NCBI RefSeq assembly: GCF_009389715.1
Contig: NC_052399.1
Coordinates: 28,653,146-28,717,145 of the forward strand
Direction: 5' to 3'
Length of the DNA: 64,000 nucleotides
Source of the DNA: Phoenix dactylifera
Lineage: Eukaryota > Streptophyta > Magnoliopsida > Arecales > Arecaceae
Numbering within the stretch: position 1 is the first letter of the stretch; each line of letters opens with the position of its first letter. A model generated the notes under the pieces. The model did no database searches. It saw nothing but the letters and a program-made list of their open reading frames with translations, and was not told the DNA's origin. The translations under genes and the position numbers were made by a program. This document shows positions 38,601 to 50,186 of the stretch, one piece after another.

Positions 38601-40943
38601 CTTTTTTTTTTCTTTTTTCTTTTTAGTACAACATGAGTATAGCTAGAAGAGTCTAGAAAGAGGATGTGGCGCAAAAGTGGTGAAGACAGCTACATGTACA
38701 AAACCTCTCTTGAGTGTTGAGTAGTAAAAGAAGCAACCCATTCTGTAGTCTTGTTCACTCCTAAAACACATACATGGCTTGAAAAAAACTGCAGCCTCGT
38801 ACCATCCTGCGAATGTTATCAAGCAGCAGATGTCCGCCCCCTCGCCGATCCTCGCTCCAAGTCCATTCAATAATCATAGCTGAGTTCCTTTCAAGGAAGA
38901 TGCAATCCATTCCTAATATCCATTTCTGATGTCTTTTTAAATGTAGGTTTGAATAACGTCGTTATCGTAACTTTACAGTACTGCAAATTGCACGTCATCG
39001 TGCGCGAGATGTACGTGCCATCGCCGGATCCCTACGCAACTATAGTTTCGGGGCACCGAAACCAAGTTGGCTCGCTTGTCCACAGCCGACGGGGACCCAC
39101 GTAGCTTCGTCTCTTTGCTCTTCCCATCTCCTCCTTTTTCTCACCCCAAGATTCCATGCATGCACCTCTTTTTTTCCGTACATCCTTGCCCCACCCCTGT
39201 ACTTTTTTTTTCCATCAGATCCTTGCCTTATGATATCTGAGGTAAATCTCCAGATCCAAATGTAGCCTCCATCTCTCACTTACTTACAAATTAGCCATTT
39301 ACTGTAGATAGAGAAGGGGTGAGAGGGTTATCTCACTGCCTCTCTAAATGAAAGCATGGAGTTTCTTTTTAGATGGAAGTGCAATGTAGCATATCTCTAT
39401 GATGTCTCTGAGAGCCAAGATGATGGGCCATCGATTCCAGCTTTATAAATGAACAAACTGCTACTTAGGGCTCGTTTGATTCACGGAAAGCATTTTTTCT
39501 CCTATGAATATGATTTCTGGGAAACAAATTTCTAGGAAGAGAATGCTTAGGAAGGTACTTTTGACATGTTTGGTTGACCATAGAAAAGTGACAAATTTAT
39601 AAAGTGCTTATGTTTGGTTGGCCATCCACTTTTTTGGGAAAGTTATGTATAATTTCTATTATGCCCTTAATAAAAATTAAGTCTTTAATGTCTCTTTAAT
39701 GCTTCTTTAATGTTGAAGGGTCTTTTTGGGAAAAAATAAAAATAAAGTGATTTCCGCCTCATGGAAAAGACTTTTCCATGAAATATAGGAATCATATTCC
39801 TATGAGAATACAACTTTTCCATTTCTCTCCTTTGAAAACTCCAACCAAATAAGAGACATCTCATTAATTATAAGGCATTTCTTATAGCGTGCACTGCTGG
39901 TTCCTTTAATGTCTACAACACTTGTTTCATGTTTGCATGGTGCAACAAAAGTTTTTCTTTGAATCCATTTTTCTTATTAATTATCACTGTAATTATAAGT
40001 GTTCTTGCATGAAAGTAATAACTGGCATTTGCTTCTAGTTATATAAAGAAAGAAATATGAAACAAAAATACCAAGAATATAGGTGACATTATAAGTTTAT
40101 AACTTGGGGCACTATACAACATTTATATCTAATATTTCATTAATTCTTCCAATGTATGGAACCCGCCTTCGCAACCATGTTCAACAAGATGGCGTTGTGA
40201 CTCTATGCACAAAACCTACCCAACAATCAATTGCAAATGTTTGGAAATAGTTAGGTGAACAAATAATGTTTGGTAGTAGATGTTCATGACATAACAATCT
40301 AAAAGGTATATCTAATCTCATAATTTAGATATGAAATAACCCATCCTTTGCAAGTTGCATTAAGCAAATCCTCACCACATCACCAATTGATTGGAAGCAG
40401 CCATAATTTTAGGCTCCCTAAATCTTAGCATCTGTTTAATGATGTGATTCTCAATAGTCCTAGATTCTCTACATCTGAGAGGTTATTAAAAGTAAAGGCA
40501 AGTTATGATGGTGCTCAACCTCATTCTAAACACTGACCCTGCCCCTAACAAAGAGGTATTCATATAATTCAATGCATGCAAGAAGGATACTACAGTATTT
40601 TTGCCAACTAGCTCTTTCTCTTCATCAAAATCCTGTACCTTTACAGGATATGCATATATTTTCCTGTGACCAAGCTAAATGGTATCCATAAATTTTCGCC
40701 TTTATTTCATGAGATTTACTCAAAAAATTTCATTGAATACATCACATTTTCTCACCTGAATACAAGTCCCCTATCCCTCCTTCCCTTCCTTCTAAACCCA
40801 TCAACATAAAAACCCCCTCCCACCAACCTTTGCAAGCCTCTCACACCTGAAGCTACGGCTTCTAACGACTCTCCAAAACTTCCCTTTTTCTCTCCAATTT
40901 TCTTCCACTGATTCCTTAAAGAAAGGAGTTTTAGCGTGTGGAG
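35700..40943. other. Intergenic region between TONSOKU and ERF-VII promoters
   Basis: No gene is supported. Very AT-rich at 35880-37130. Two CCGG-rich patches (35740-35850 with gaaccggtt and gttcgaccgg; 37380-37500 with gggccggtcaggtcc) may be repeat fragments. A GA-rich, UTR-like stretch lies at 36640-36740 with no following open frame. A MITE sits at 39466-39855. The last few hundred bases, pyrimidine-rich from 40740, are the likely ERF leader. Confidence 0.45.
39466..39855. mobile_element. hAT-like MITE with long imperfect inverted ends
   Basis: The left end gggctcgtttgattcacgg and the right end ccaaccaaataagag are imperfect inverse complements of the common plant hAT-MITE type (GGGCTTGTTTGGTT...AACCAAACAAG). 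The inversion continues inwards: ctcctatgaatatgatttct near 39500 pairs with aggaatcatattcctatgag near 39790. A local palindrome catggaaaagacttttccatg lies near 39760. About 390 bp, no coding capacity, so non-autonomous. The 8-bp target duplication could not be made out. Confidence 0.6.
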
Positions 40944-43900
40944 ATGTGTGGAGGAGCGATCATCTCCGACTTCATACCGACGGAGAGGTCCAGGCGGGTG
41001 ACCGCCGACCATCTTTGGCCGGATCTCAAGAAGGCTGGCGCGCAGAAGAAGAGCGGGGGCAAGCGCCAGCCCGCGGTGGGGATCGACGACGACTTTGAGG
41101 CTGATTTCCAGGAGTTCAACGACGAGTCGTCGGAATCCGAGGAGGACGACCAGGCGGAGCTCATCGACGTCAAGCCCTTCGCCGTCCCACCCAAAACCCC
41201 CTTCCCCCGAGGTATCCAGATTAAAAAGATTGGATTTTTACCACTCTTTTGCTAGAAAGCTGCGATTTTTTCCCCGGATTTTGGGAAATGGGTGCTAGAA
41301 TTTCGAAAATGGAAGCGATCCGCTTGTCTTCTTAGCGTTCGAGTTGTTTCTTTTGTTTTGATGTAATCTCTTCTGCTTTATTTGGTTTGTGAATGGGATT
41401 TCTTTTTATTATCTTTTGTTCTTCGGTGTCGGATGTTTCTTAGGTTAATCGGAAGAAAAAGATCAAATAATTCTCTTCCACCCTAGGTACCTAGACGAAA
41501 AGGTTGGATTTTTACTATTACTTCTTTGACGGCGTGCTTTTCCCCGGGATTTTAAGAGATCGAGCACTGAAAAATTTTGCAATGTAAATAATGTGTTTAT
41601 TTTTCTCTGGTTTTGAATCGTTTTTTTCATTTTAATCTTCTACTGTTTTAGTTGATCGGTGAATGCGACTTCTACTTCTTAGCTATAGCCGAAGTTGATT
41701 GGAATAAAAAAAAAGATAAACTAATTCTCTTCTACCAGTGGCATCCAAATGGGAAAAAATAGTTTTTTTCTTTTGCTTAAAAGCTGCCATCTTTTTTCCC
41801 GGGTTCTAAAAATTATACGTTAAAAGTTAGAGAAGGAGATGGTATTTGTTTAGAATCGAGCCATTTCTTTTGTTTCATCATTTTCTTCTCTACATGATTG
41901 TCGAAATGTGATTTCTACTACTAGGATTTTGTTGATTTTGTTGTGATTTCATTTGAAAGAGAAAAAGAAAGGAAGGAAAAAAGACTCCGGTTTTCTGCTC
42001 CCCCTTACCCTTTAATTGAATATTTACGAAAAAAAACTTGCTTCCTTTCCTGCAATCCACTCTCAAGGCTCCTCCCCCCTGGTGTCTGTATGCGCAGAAA
42101 ATTTTCCGATAAAAGTTATTTGGAATGGATTTTCTTCATAAAAATGTAGAAACTTCTATTTTTGTTCTTGTTTATTTGCAATTGGGTAAATGATTTCTGT
42201 TACTCTTTCTCCGTTTACTTTTATCAAGAATTGCAGGGATTTTTTCTCCTTTCTCACAATAGACATGGATTTTTTTTTGTTAAAAGAAAATTTGCGAGTC
42301 CTCGTAGAATTTGCTATCTCAATCCCTTTATTTCTTGTGAGTTTATTTAATAAATTAGCATTGGGGATCTTTGTTGGGGCAGTTATTAGAGTTTGTCCTT
42401 CTCAGATCTTCTACAATATTTAAGGACTTTCACGATTCCTACTTTTCCATTAAATGATTTTTCAGGTTATAACTGGAATTTGCATTTCTCTATTATCGAG
42501 ATATCATTCTTTCCAAAATCCCAAAAATAATTAATTTACCATGTTAACTTTCTGTGATGCATTTATATTTTTTATGCTGTATTCTTGTGACGACATTACC
42601 ATTTTTTCTGGTTGTACAATTTCCCTCTCTCTTTTCTTCTTCTCCTTCTCCTTCTTGGATGTGGCTTAAGATACCACCTTGTGAATGTTTCTTGTTCATG
42701 ATCATTATCTCAATTCTGGCTTTGCATCACCAAGATAAATTTCTGTTTCCTTGAGCTTTGTTACCATTTGGGCTTTTGTACACTATTATCCTTTTCAACA
42801 TTATGGTGTTGCAGTTTCTGTTGTTAAATAATTGTCTAGGTTTAGACTGTAAATTTGGAAGAGCCATGAGATGGAAATTTAGGTCCACTGTGAGATGATG
42901 TCTGGTATTTACAGGGCTACCTTTGGACTCCTGTCCTTTTGCTGGGAATGCTGAATCATCATAACAAATCAATGCAAACTATCTGTATCTTGTTGATTTT
43001 AAAAACATAGAAGTTGTGTTCAGAAAATTATTTCCAGATTTTTATGTTACACACATTAAAGAGATGGCAAGGATTAATGGAGATCAAATGCACATTTCTT
43101 GTTATAGATTGATGAAGGCCACCTTTCTTTCTTTAATCTATTTAGAATTTTAGACCAGATGTGTAGCCAACGGATTCTTAGTCATGAGGAAAACAAACTG
43201 AAAAGAGATATGCATCACGTACATTAATGAATTAGTTCAATTTCCTTTTTTGCTGTTATGGGGAAAAGTAAAGGTTAGAACTGTTTCTGTAACTTATTTC
43301 TCAACAATGTGTGCTTCCCAAAGTTAAATGTTCCACTTTAAGTAGACATTTTCAAATTACAAGGCAACCTCAGAGAGTCGGTCCATGGTTTCTTGAGCTA
43401 AAACTCTGACCAGATTGATTTCTAGGTTTCGTGGATGGGTCTTCTCTTGCCTATATTTCGCTTTACCTAGGAGTTCAAAACCAATTTTATAGGAACAACA
43501 TCTCAGTGATAGCTGGTGCTTTAACTTTGTTCAATTTTTCCATGGATCTCTCTTGAGTTAAAGTTGTGCTTCACAGCTGATCTCATTTCCACAGGATAAG
43601 GCCCAAGATGATGAAGATGATGTTCCAGTGAAAGTAAAGGTTACCATAACTTTTTTCTTTTTCATCAATTTTTTAACTAGCAGCATTAATATTCTGATTT
43701 TTCCTTTAAACAATAATATATATATTGGTAAAATAAGAAGGAAGACAAGCATTATCTATGGATGCATACAACATATTTTCTCCATCACTATGTAGTTTTG
43801 CCTTTTCAACTTTTCATTAATTGTTAAACAGGAGAGCAGTCACAACGTAATCAAGTCTTGACCCAAAATAAAAGAAAAAGTTCTTTCTATTCTTGGTTCA

Positions 43901-44998
43901 GATATTCTGATTGTCTCATTTTTTAGTTGAAAAAATGTACATTGGGCAAGTTGTGACGACCATTCATACTTTTCTAATTTCTTATTGTGGACTAAATGTA
44001 GCGCTGAATGCATCTTCTCTTAATTTTTTCCTAGTGAAGAAGATATCCAAGTACTAAAAGGTAAATTGTTTCTTCCTCCGAGTCTTTTATTCATGTGCTA
44101 TATTTATTTTATGTGGACTGCAGATGGATCGACCATGCTGAAGCCTGTAGGGTATGATGGGCCCATAGCTAAGTCAGCTAATAGAAAGAGAAAGAATCAG
44201 TATAGGGGAATCCGTCAGCGTCCCTGGGGTAAGTGGGCAGCTGAAATCAGAGATCCTCGTAAGGGAGTTCGTGTTTGGCTTGGAACATTTAACACTGCTG
44301 AAGAAGCTGCAAGGGCCTATGATGCAGAAGCCCGTAAGATCCGTGGCAAGAAAGCGAAGGTGAACTTCCCCAATGAGGTAAGCCCAAGTGCTCAAAAACA
44401 CATCCAGAAAGCAACTGCCCCAAGAGCACCCAAACCAAACCAACCCGAGAATCTTAAGTTTAGCCAGTCCTTCAGTTACTTGGGCGAACCAGATCAAGAT
44501 TCCTACTCCATCTTTGATTTCATTGAGGAGAAGCAGCCCATTAAGCAAGCTGAGAACCCGAGTGCCTTCCCTGCAATAAAACCTGTTGTTCCTACCGGGG
44601 GACCTGGGATGAATTTATGCTCCGATCAGGGAAGTAACTCTTTTGGTTGTTCAGACTTTGGATGGGAACGTGAGGCTAAGACTCCTGAGATCACATCAGT
44701 TCTTGCTCCTATTCCCACCATCACTGAAGGTGAGGAATCTGCATTCCTGGAAGTCGGCGGCCCACAGAAGAAACTGAAGAACAATGCTGGTGAGGTGGTG
44801 CCGCCCACAGAGGAGGATATCTCCGAAGAGCTGTCTGTTTTTGAATCGTACATGAAGTTTCTGCAGATGCCTTATCTTGATGGGAGCGTGGACGAGTCGA
44901 TCAACAGCTTTCTGAACAGCGACCTGACTCAGGTTGTGAGTGATGTCGACCTTTGGAGTTTCGATGACCTGCTACCTGTGGAAAACAGCGTTTACTGA
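40944..44998 (+). CDS. Group VII ERF transcription factor (RAP2.12/RAP2.3-like) with MCGGAII N-degron
   Basis: Two exons, 40944-41211 and 44124-44998, join as R-GAT-G (phase 1) to give 380 aa. The ATG at 40944 is fixed by the family's invariant start [12 protein letters not shown]; an in-frame GTG two codons upstream would bury the Cys and is rejected. Known biology: after Met removal, Cys2 is oxidised by plant cysteine oxidases when oxygen is present, then arginylated and degraded, so the factor builds up in hypoxia and turns on fermentation genes. An acidic stretch ([20 protein letters not shown]) follows. A basic patch (NRKRKN) precedes the AP2 domain at residues ~116-172 ([19 protein letters not shown] ... 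AKVNFP). The C-terminal activation motif is present ([28 protein letters not shown]). The 2.9-kb intron begins with a tandem repeat (see separate entry). Confidence 0.95.
41205..41960 (+). repeat. Threefold tandem repeat at the 5' end of the ERF-VII intron
   Basis: Three diverged copies of about 250-275 bp start at about 41211, 41485 and 41737. Each opens at or near a donor-like site (cccgag|gtatcc, cctag|gtacct, accagt|ggcatcc), then has tggattttta or tagttttttt, then ttttccccgg / ttccccggg / ttcccggg, and later tgatttctactactagg-like words. Copies 1 and 2 keep a donor-like AGGTA; copy 3 does not. The repeat includes the edge of exon 1. Confidence 0.65.
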
Positions 44999-45924
44999 GG
45001 GATCTCGGATTCTGGCAACTGGTGCTCTGTAAATAAAGATCGAAGTGTAAGCATTCCCATGTATTTGTTGGGTTTATTGATTTTATTTTTGCCTTCCTAT
45101 TTATTTTTCTCTTAGAGCTCTATCTTCTTTTATTTCTGTTTCAGGAATCGATCTTCATGGAGGATATGGTGAAGCAGACACTGTCGGTTGTGCTTGGTTT
45201 ATGCTATTGTCTGTAGGTATTTAATCGTTGGTTTTGGCTCTGTTATCATGTGAACCGTTCCTGTTTGAGTACTGGACTTGGGTCTTTTATGTTAATGTCA
45301 TGATGGATAATGTTGAAACCTGTAAGATTTCTGCTTTGATTGTATGTTTGTCCGATGTTGCTAAGAAGATGCTTGTGGACATGTTGGTACTTGAGCTTGC
45401 AACTATGTATTCTTGTTTCCTCTTGCTGGTTATTTCCTTAAGCTGGTTATTATTAAGGTAATTGCTGTATTGAGATGCAGATGAAATAATTGCTACAAAG
45501 CTGCAATCTTATTAGGCGTATGGGCATTCGCAGAATCTATATCAAATCAAAGGTGATAGATTTGGCTTGAGCATAATGGTTTCTCTTCTTTTGCTGGAAT
45601 CCCATCATCGAATAAATGGCTCCAGCTATTCAGAATGGATTATGGAAAGGGTCATTAGAATCTCATGATCCACCATTTGCATATTATAATTTGACATTAT
45701 AATTTGTTTTGTTTACAACTGAAATCAGTTGGCATTCTGCTTCAGATAAATCACCAACACAAGCACTTAACATGAGATACGAACTACCATTCCAGGTTTT
45801 CCTAACTTTTGTTAGCTTGAGAGTGTAAAATTGCTGATAGCTACAGGGGTTATTATTGTATCTTTATATGTATATTTATTATTTTTGTTTTGTCTATTTC
45901 ATATAGGAGGTTCTTTTGAGAAAT

Positions 45925-46015
45925 AGTGGAGGCAACCCCACCAGGGTTGGAAATGTGGACCTCTCCCAAGCAGAGAAGGATGCCATCATGCCAACCAGCT
46001 TAACCAAGGCTGTTT
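45925..46015 (-). mobile_element. Decayed tRNA-like SINE head
   Basis: On the minus strand the segment reads ttggttaagctggttggcatgatgg, then gagaggtccacatttccaaccctgg. These resemble an A box and a mutated B box at tRNA-like spacing. An A13 run at about 46039 lies on the opposite side from that expected for a minus-strand SINE, so it may be unrelated. Weak call. Confidence 0.3.
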
Positions 46016-47709
46016 AGCATAGAGAAGATTAATATGTCAAAAAAAAAAAAAGATGCTATTTGGCTGCAAATTTGTGTCATATAAAAGCATGCCAATCAGC
46101 ATTCTACCACTATTCTGAAAGTTAAAGAATTAACACTTCATGTTCTGATTAGTTGATTCAGTTCTGGATCAGTAATTTGCGAGATTACTATCTAATTTGT
46201 GGAATGAATGTTAATGATGGAATTAGGGTTCATATTTAACTTTGCATGCTCATTCATGGTGGGATCATGTTAAGAATAACAACTCAACTAAACTGTAATC
46301 CTAAATTAGTTGGGGTTGGTTACATGAATTTTTTTCCTTTCATTTTGCTCAGTTCAGAAGTATATTATCGGTATGCTAGCACAAGATTATAGTTCTATTC
46401 TATGTGGAAACATATTGGTAACTCGGAAATGGCTTCCTCTGATGCAAGGGTGTCACTGGCCCTATTTATTGAAGGGAAGGAGTCCGTAACTCTGCGTCAT
46501 TTGTGGCCATGAGACAGACCTTATCTTGGTGATTCCAGATGCAGTGCACCTGCTTTAATTGGTGGTTGCGCAGGAGCTATCTCCTCTTTGTTTATAACCA
46601 ACTTGGCCTTCCATCCTTTACTCATTTCCGAGTTCCCTGGTCCTATATATATATATATATATGTCATGAAGTAATTGGTGTTTGCAATTTGTAGTTGGAA
46701 TGGTACAAATAAGATGACTTGGGTCTTCATGAATGTGCTAGTTCACACCTGCCCTAGAGCTTGGCATTCCTTTTAGAAGGTCTAGAGGGTGAACTAAAGT
46801 TTTTAAGGTTATTAGTGCTAAATGAGAAGTAAATGACTTGGTTGATGTAGCAAGGAGTACGGTTCTCTGAATCAGAGCCAATGAAGCTCTCAAGGGACTC
46901 TTTCTTTGCTTTTTTAACACTGCAATCCTAGGCAGCAATCATAAGATGGCCTTTTTTCCATCAAAAAAGAAGACATTAGATGGCCTTTTGATTCAAGTGT
47001 ATCTAAAGTTTTCAGATTGTTCGGACCCAGTGACCTATTATAAATTATATAAGCCTAAGCCTGCTTACACCTCACACCAGACACGTCAACATTCACTAAG
47101 GAGCATTACTTAAAAAACCCACTAAGGACCCTTTTTTTTTTGTTCAACTCTCTAACCCATGACTCAACTTCCCAATTCTAATTTCTAAGTGCTGTGAAAA
47201 GCGGCGCCACTGAGGATAAATTTATTCCAGCAAAGTATGGTTGTGGAGGAATTGCAGGGTAACTCATCACTATTCCAGGATTGACCCGCAACCCGGAATA
47301 CGTCCTTACAAATGATGAGAGCTGTGAGCTACTATTCTTGCCGTGCTGCGGGTCCAATCTGCTATTCGTAAACTCTCCTTCATGTGGGACAATCAATCCA
47401 TGCGTACGTACATCAAAGCTGCAGCCAGAAATGTTCGAAGATTATTTTGGATCAAGTAATCTCAAAAGATTATTCAAGATATTTTGACAAAGATCTGCTT
47501 TTATACCATTAGACTATAAACTCGTGGCTTTGAATAGTTTCGGACAGCAAAGAAGGGAATTTCAAGACTTTCCTTAATAAACATTCCTATGTTATGGGAA
47601 GGACTTCACATTTTTAATGACTGATCTACAATACATGACCAGAATCTTAGATCGGATTTCGGGAGAGTTTGGATGAAGATTAGAAATATCCCTAAAGATC
47701 TTTATGATG

Positions 47710-47870
47710 GTTGACAGCCGTACCAGTTAGTACAATATCGATATGTAGTTTCATACTGTACTGACACTCATACGTCCGGCTGCCTCGTACTATACTGTGT
47801 ATCGATACTATAATAGAATAGTACAGGTACAAAGTCTGGTATCAAAATAGCGAACCTTTGGTTGATATAC
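47710..47870. repeat. GGTAC-rich dispersed repeat, copy 2
   Basis: Carries gccgtaccagttagtacaat, catactgtactg, ctcgtactatactgtg and gtacaggtacaaagtctggtat. The end aatagaatagtacaggtaca...aaaatagcgaaccttt aligns with the end of the copy at 6106-6330. Non-coding; family unknown. Confidence 0.5.
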
Positions 47871-49607
47871 AGTATGTATGAATTTTTTTCCTCATTTTTC
47901 TGTCTTGTTTCATCTACCAGCTGGAATATAATTTTTTTAAATCTTCTCTCCTATCTAATGTAATTTTTTTCTAATCTTAACAAAAATTTGGTAGCCACCT
48001 CTACCTCCCTTTCATTCAAAGAAAATAAAAAACATAAAATTTTCTATTCAAGTATTTCTTAGACGTGCTATCTAAAAAGAAAAGAAAAGAAAAGAAAAGA
48101 AGAAAAACTAATTGTTTTGCTCAGCTGAATGCTTTATTACAAATTTTGTTTGAATAATAAAATATTTAAACAAATATATTTATATGTATTCATGCACCAA
48201 TTTGAACGTGTTTTGGGTGAATACGTTGAATGAATAGATGAGTTCTCAAATAAACATTCCCTTTAAGTAACATGGATTGGTATGCACATCTTGCAATTTT
48301 TAATAGAAAAATATTCTTCTTTTTTCAATATCTTAAATAAAAACTAATTGAACACAACAGTAATGTGTTAAATGGAATCATGAAAATAGGGTGCTGTGCA
48401 TTCCCAAACATCACAGTTTTGTATGATATTTGCCCACATAGCATTCTAACCATTATTTGAGGTGCAAGCATTTGGAAGTAATGATTAGCAATTGTTAAAG
48501 GAACATAGAGTTCTAGTTGCGTGTGTTAAAGTCCTACGCATGCATGCGTATAAAATATGAAAAGAATAATACCATTCGAGCAAGCGTTCAATGGTTACCA
48601 TCGAAACTGCATTAAGAAAGAATGAGTTGAGGCCTTTAATGTTATCGATATGCATATTAAAAGTAATTAATTAATGGAGCAAAAAATATTTTTTATAAAA
48701 AATGGAGAAAGAAAGGCTGTTCCCTATATTTATATTTATTATTTATTAATTATTGTAAATAATTCTCTGATTGCCCTAGTAAACAAGATCTTTCTATTTT
48801 CACCAACATTATCCCGATTAGATGAGATTAATCTCACTCTCAACCAGCATGATCCTCCCCTTTGATTTGGAAGAGCATCGGTATATTGACGATCATTTGA
48901 GATGCGAAAATGGATCTTTCTATTCACACTCCTTGAGCTATATTCGTATCATATAATGATCATATTTGTAAATACGGAGCAATAGTTCTTTCATTAGATA
49001 AAAATTTTATTTTAATTCAAAAGAAAGGCCTACTTTCTTACTCTTCATATACTCTTTTCTATGCCTCTTGATATCATCTCATTGTTTTTCTTAAAATCTA
49101 AAAGATCCATCAAATGATCAAAACCAATCATAAATATATCTTCGCACGTACACATATACTAGTATATGCAATTAATAGTTTTGTTTAAATATACTTATGC
49201 TAAGATTTTTGCTTGTGCAACTGAAATTAGATTTTTATTCTGTAGATCTTGTCCTTCTTTTCTAAAAATCTATTGGTAGTCCACTTCAAGTTTCATCAAG
49301 CAAATGAAGTGAGAAGAAATGAGGTGACTGAGGAACCAAAGAAGCAAACAAACCCAAAGCTCAATTGCTAGGAAACCGAGCATCCAACTGAAAGCAAAAA
49401 CAGAGAATTACAGTCCTCACTGCACAAAAAATCCCACAGAACTCCACAAGCATGAGCTAGAGCAATGGCTTAAGGTGACAGAAAGGCATTCAAAAAGTTG
49501 GTGCTGCAGGGGAGCCTGGAGATGAGCCTGTCACGAAAAATATTGTTGTGGGAAACACAACAATTTATAATTTTCATTCCCTTGTAAGCTTACAATCTTG
49601 TTAAGCA

Positions 49608-49608
<1 letters not shown>

Positions 49609-49660
<52 letters not shown>
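49609..49660. repeat. (AT)n microsatellite
   Basis: About 26 uninterrupted AT units in intergenic DNA; likely polymorphic in length. Confidence 0.95.
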
Positions 49661-49662
<2 letters not shown>

Positions 49663-50186
49663 AGGTTTCCGATAATATTTAACCTCACTAAAATGTCCAT
49701 GATTTTGCCCTGCAAGCTGTTGGACCAACCCCATGTAGAGAGCAAAAGCATCCACCTCAACTGCCTTCATGGAAGTGTGCTATGGTGACCTTTGGTCCTT
49801 CAAGGGATCTTGGCCTTGTTCTGCTTCTAGTCCAAATGCTGCAACAATGGCCTAGGTTCAGCCTTGGTTAAGGCTATTTGTCCGTGTCAACCATGAAGGC
49901 CCCAGCTACGCAAGGAGAAACAAACTAATCTCCCAAAGTAACCAAGGGAGATACACCATCTCATTCATAACCATGACTGTTGTGCACAAATTATGTACAA
50001 AAACATGCTATGTTTCTTAGAAAGATTCAAACTTTCATGTGAATAGAACCGCCCCAGTGAACAACATCCTTCTATTGTCACTCAAAAGAACAAGGACTTT
50101 CTATATGCCTCTATCTTGCAAAACAATCTAGTTTAGGAAAAAAAAGATAAAAAATGACTAAACAAAGGATTTCTGATAAATTTTTA

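Larger units (their letters stand above)
44999..50186. other. Intergenic region with scattered repeats
   Basis: From 44999 the sequence is ERF 3' untranslated and then intergenic DNA. No gene is supported. Contents noted: a SINE-like block at 45925-46015, a short (AT)n tract near 46640, a GGTAC-rich repeat at 47710-47870, an (AAAAG)n tract near 48076-48105, and a long (AT)n tract at 49609-49660. A stretch at 49370-49870 is less AT-rich but has no open frame with recognisable motifs. Confidence 0.45.

Noticed and set aside
44066-44123. In-frame upstream extension of ERF exon 2 (MFLPPSLLF..)
   Set aside because: This is the end of the intron, hydrophobic and ending in a standard tgcag acceptor; the exon 1 join at phase 1 gives the proper family sequence.
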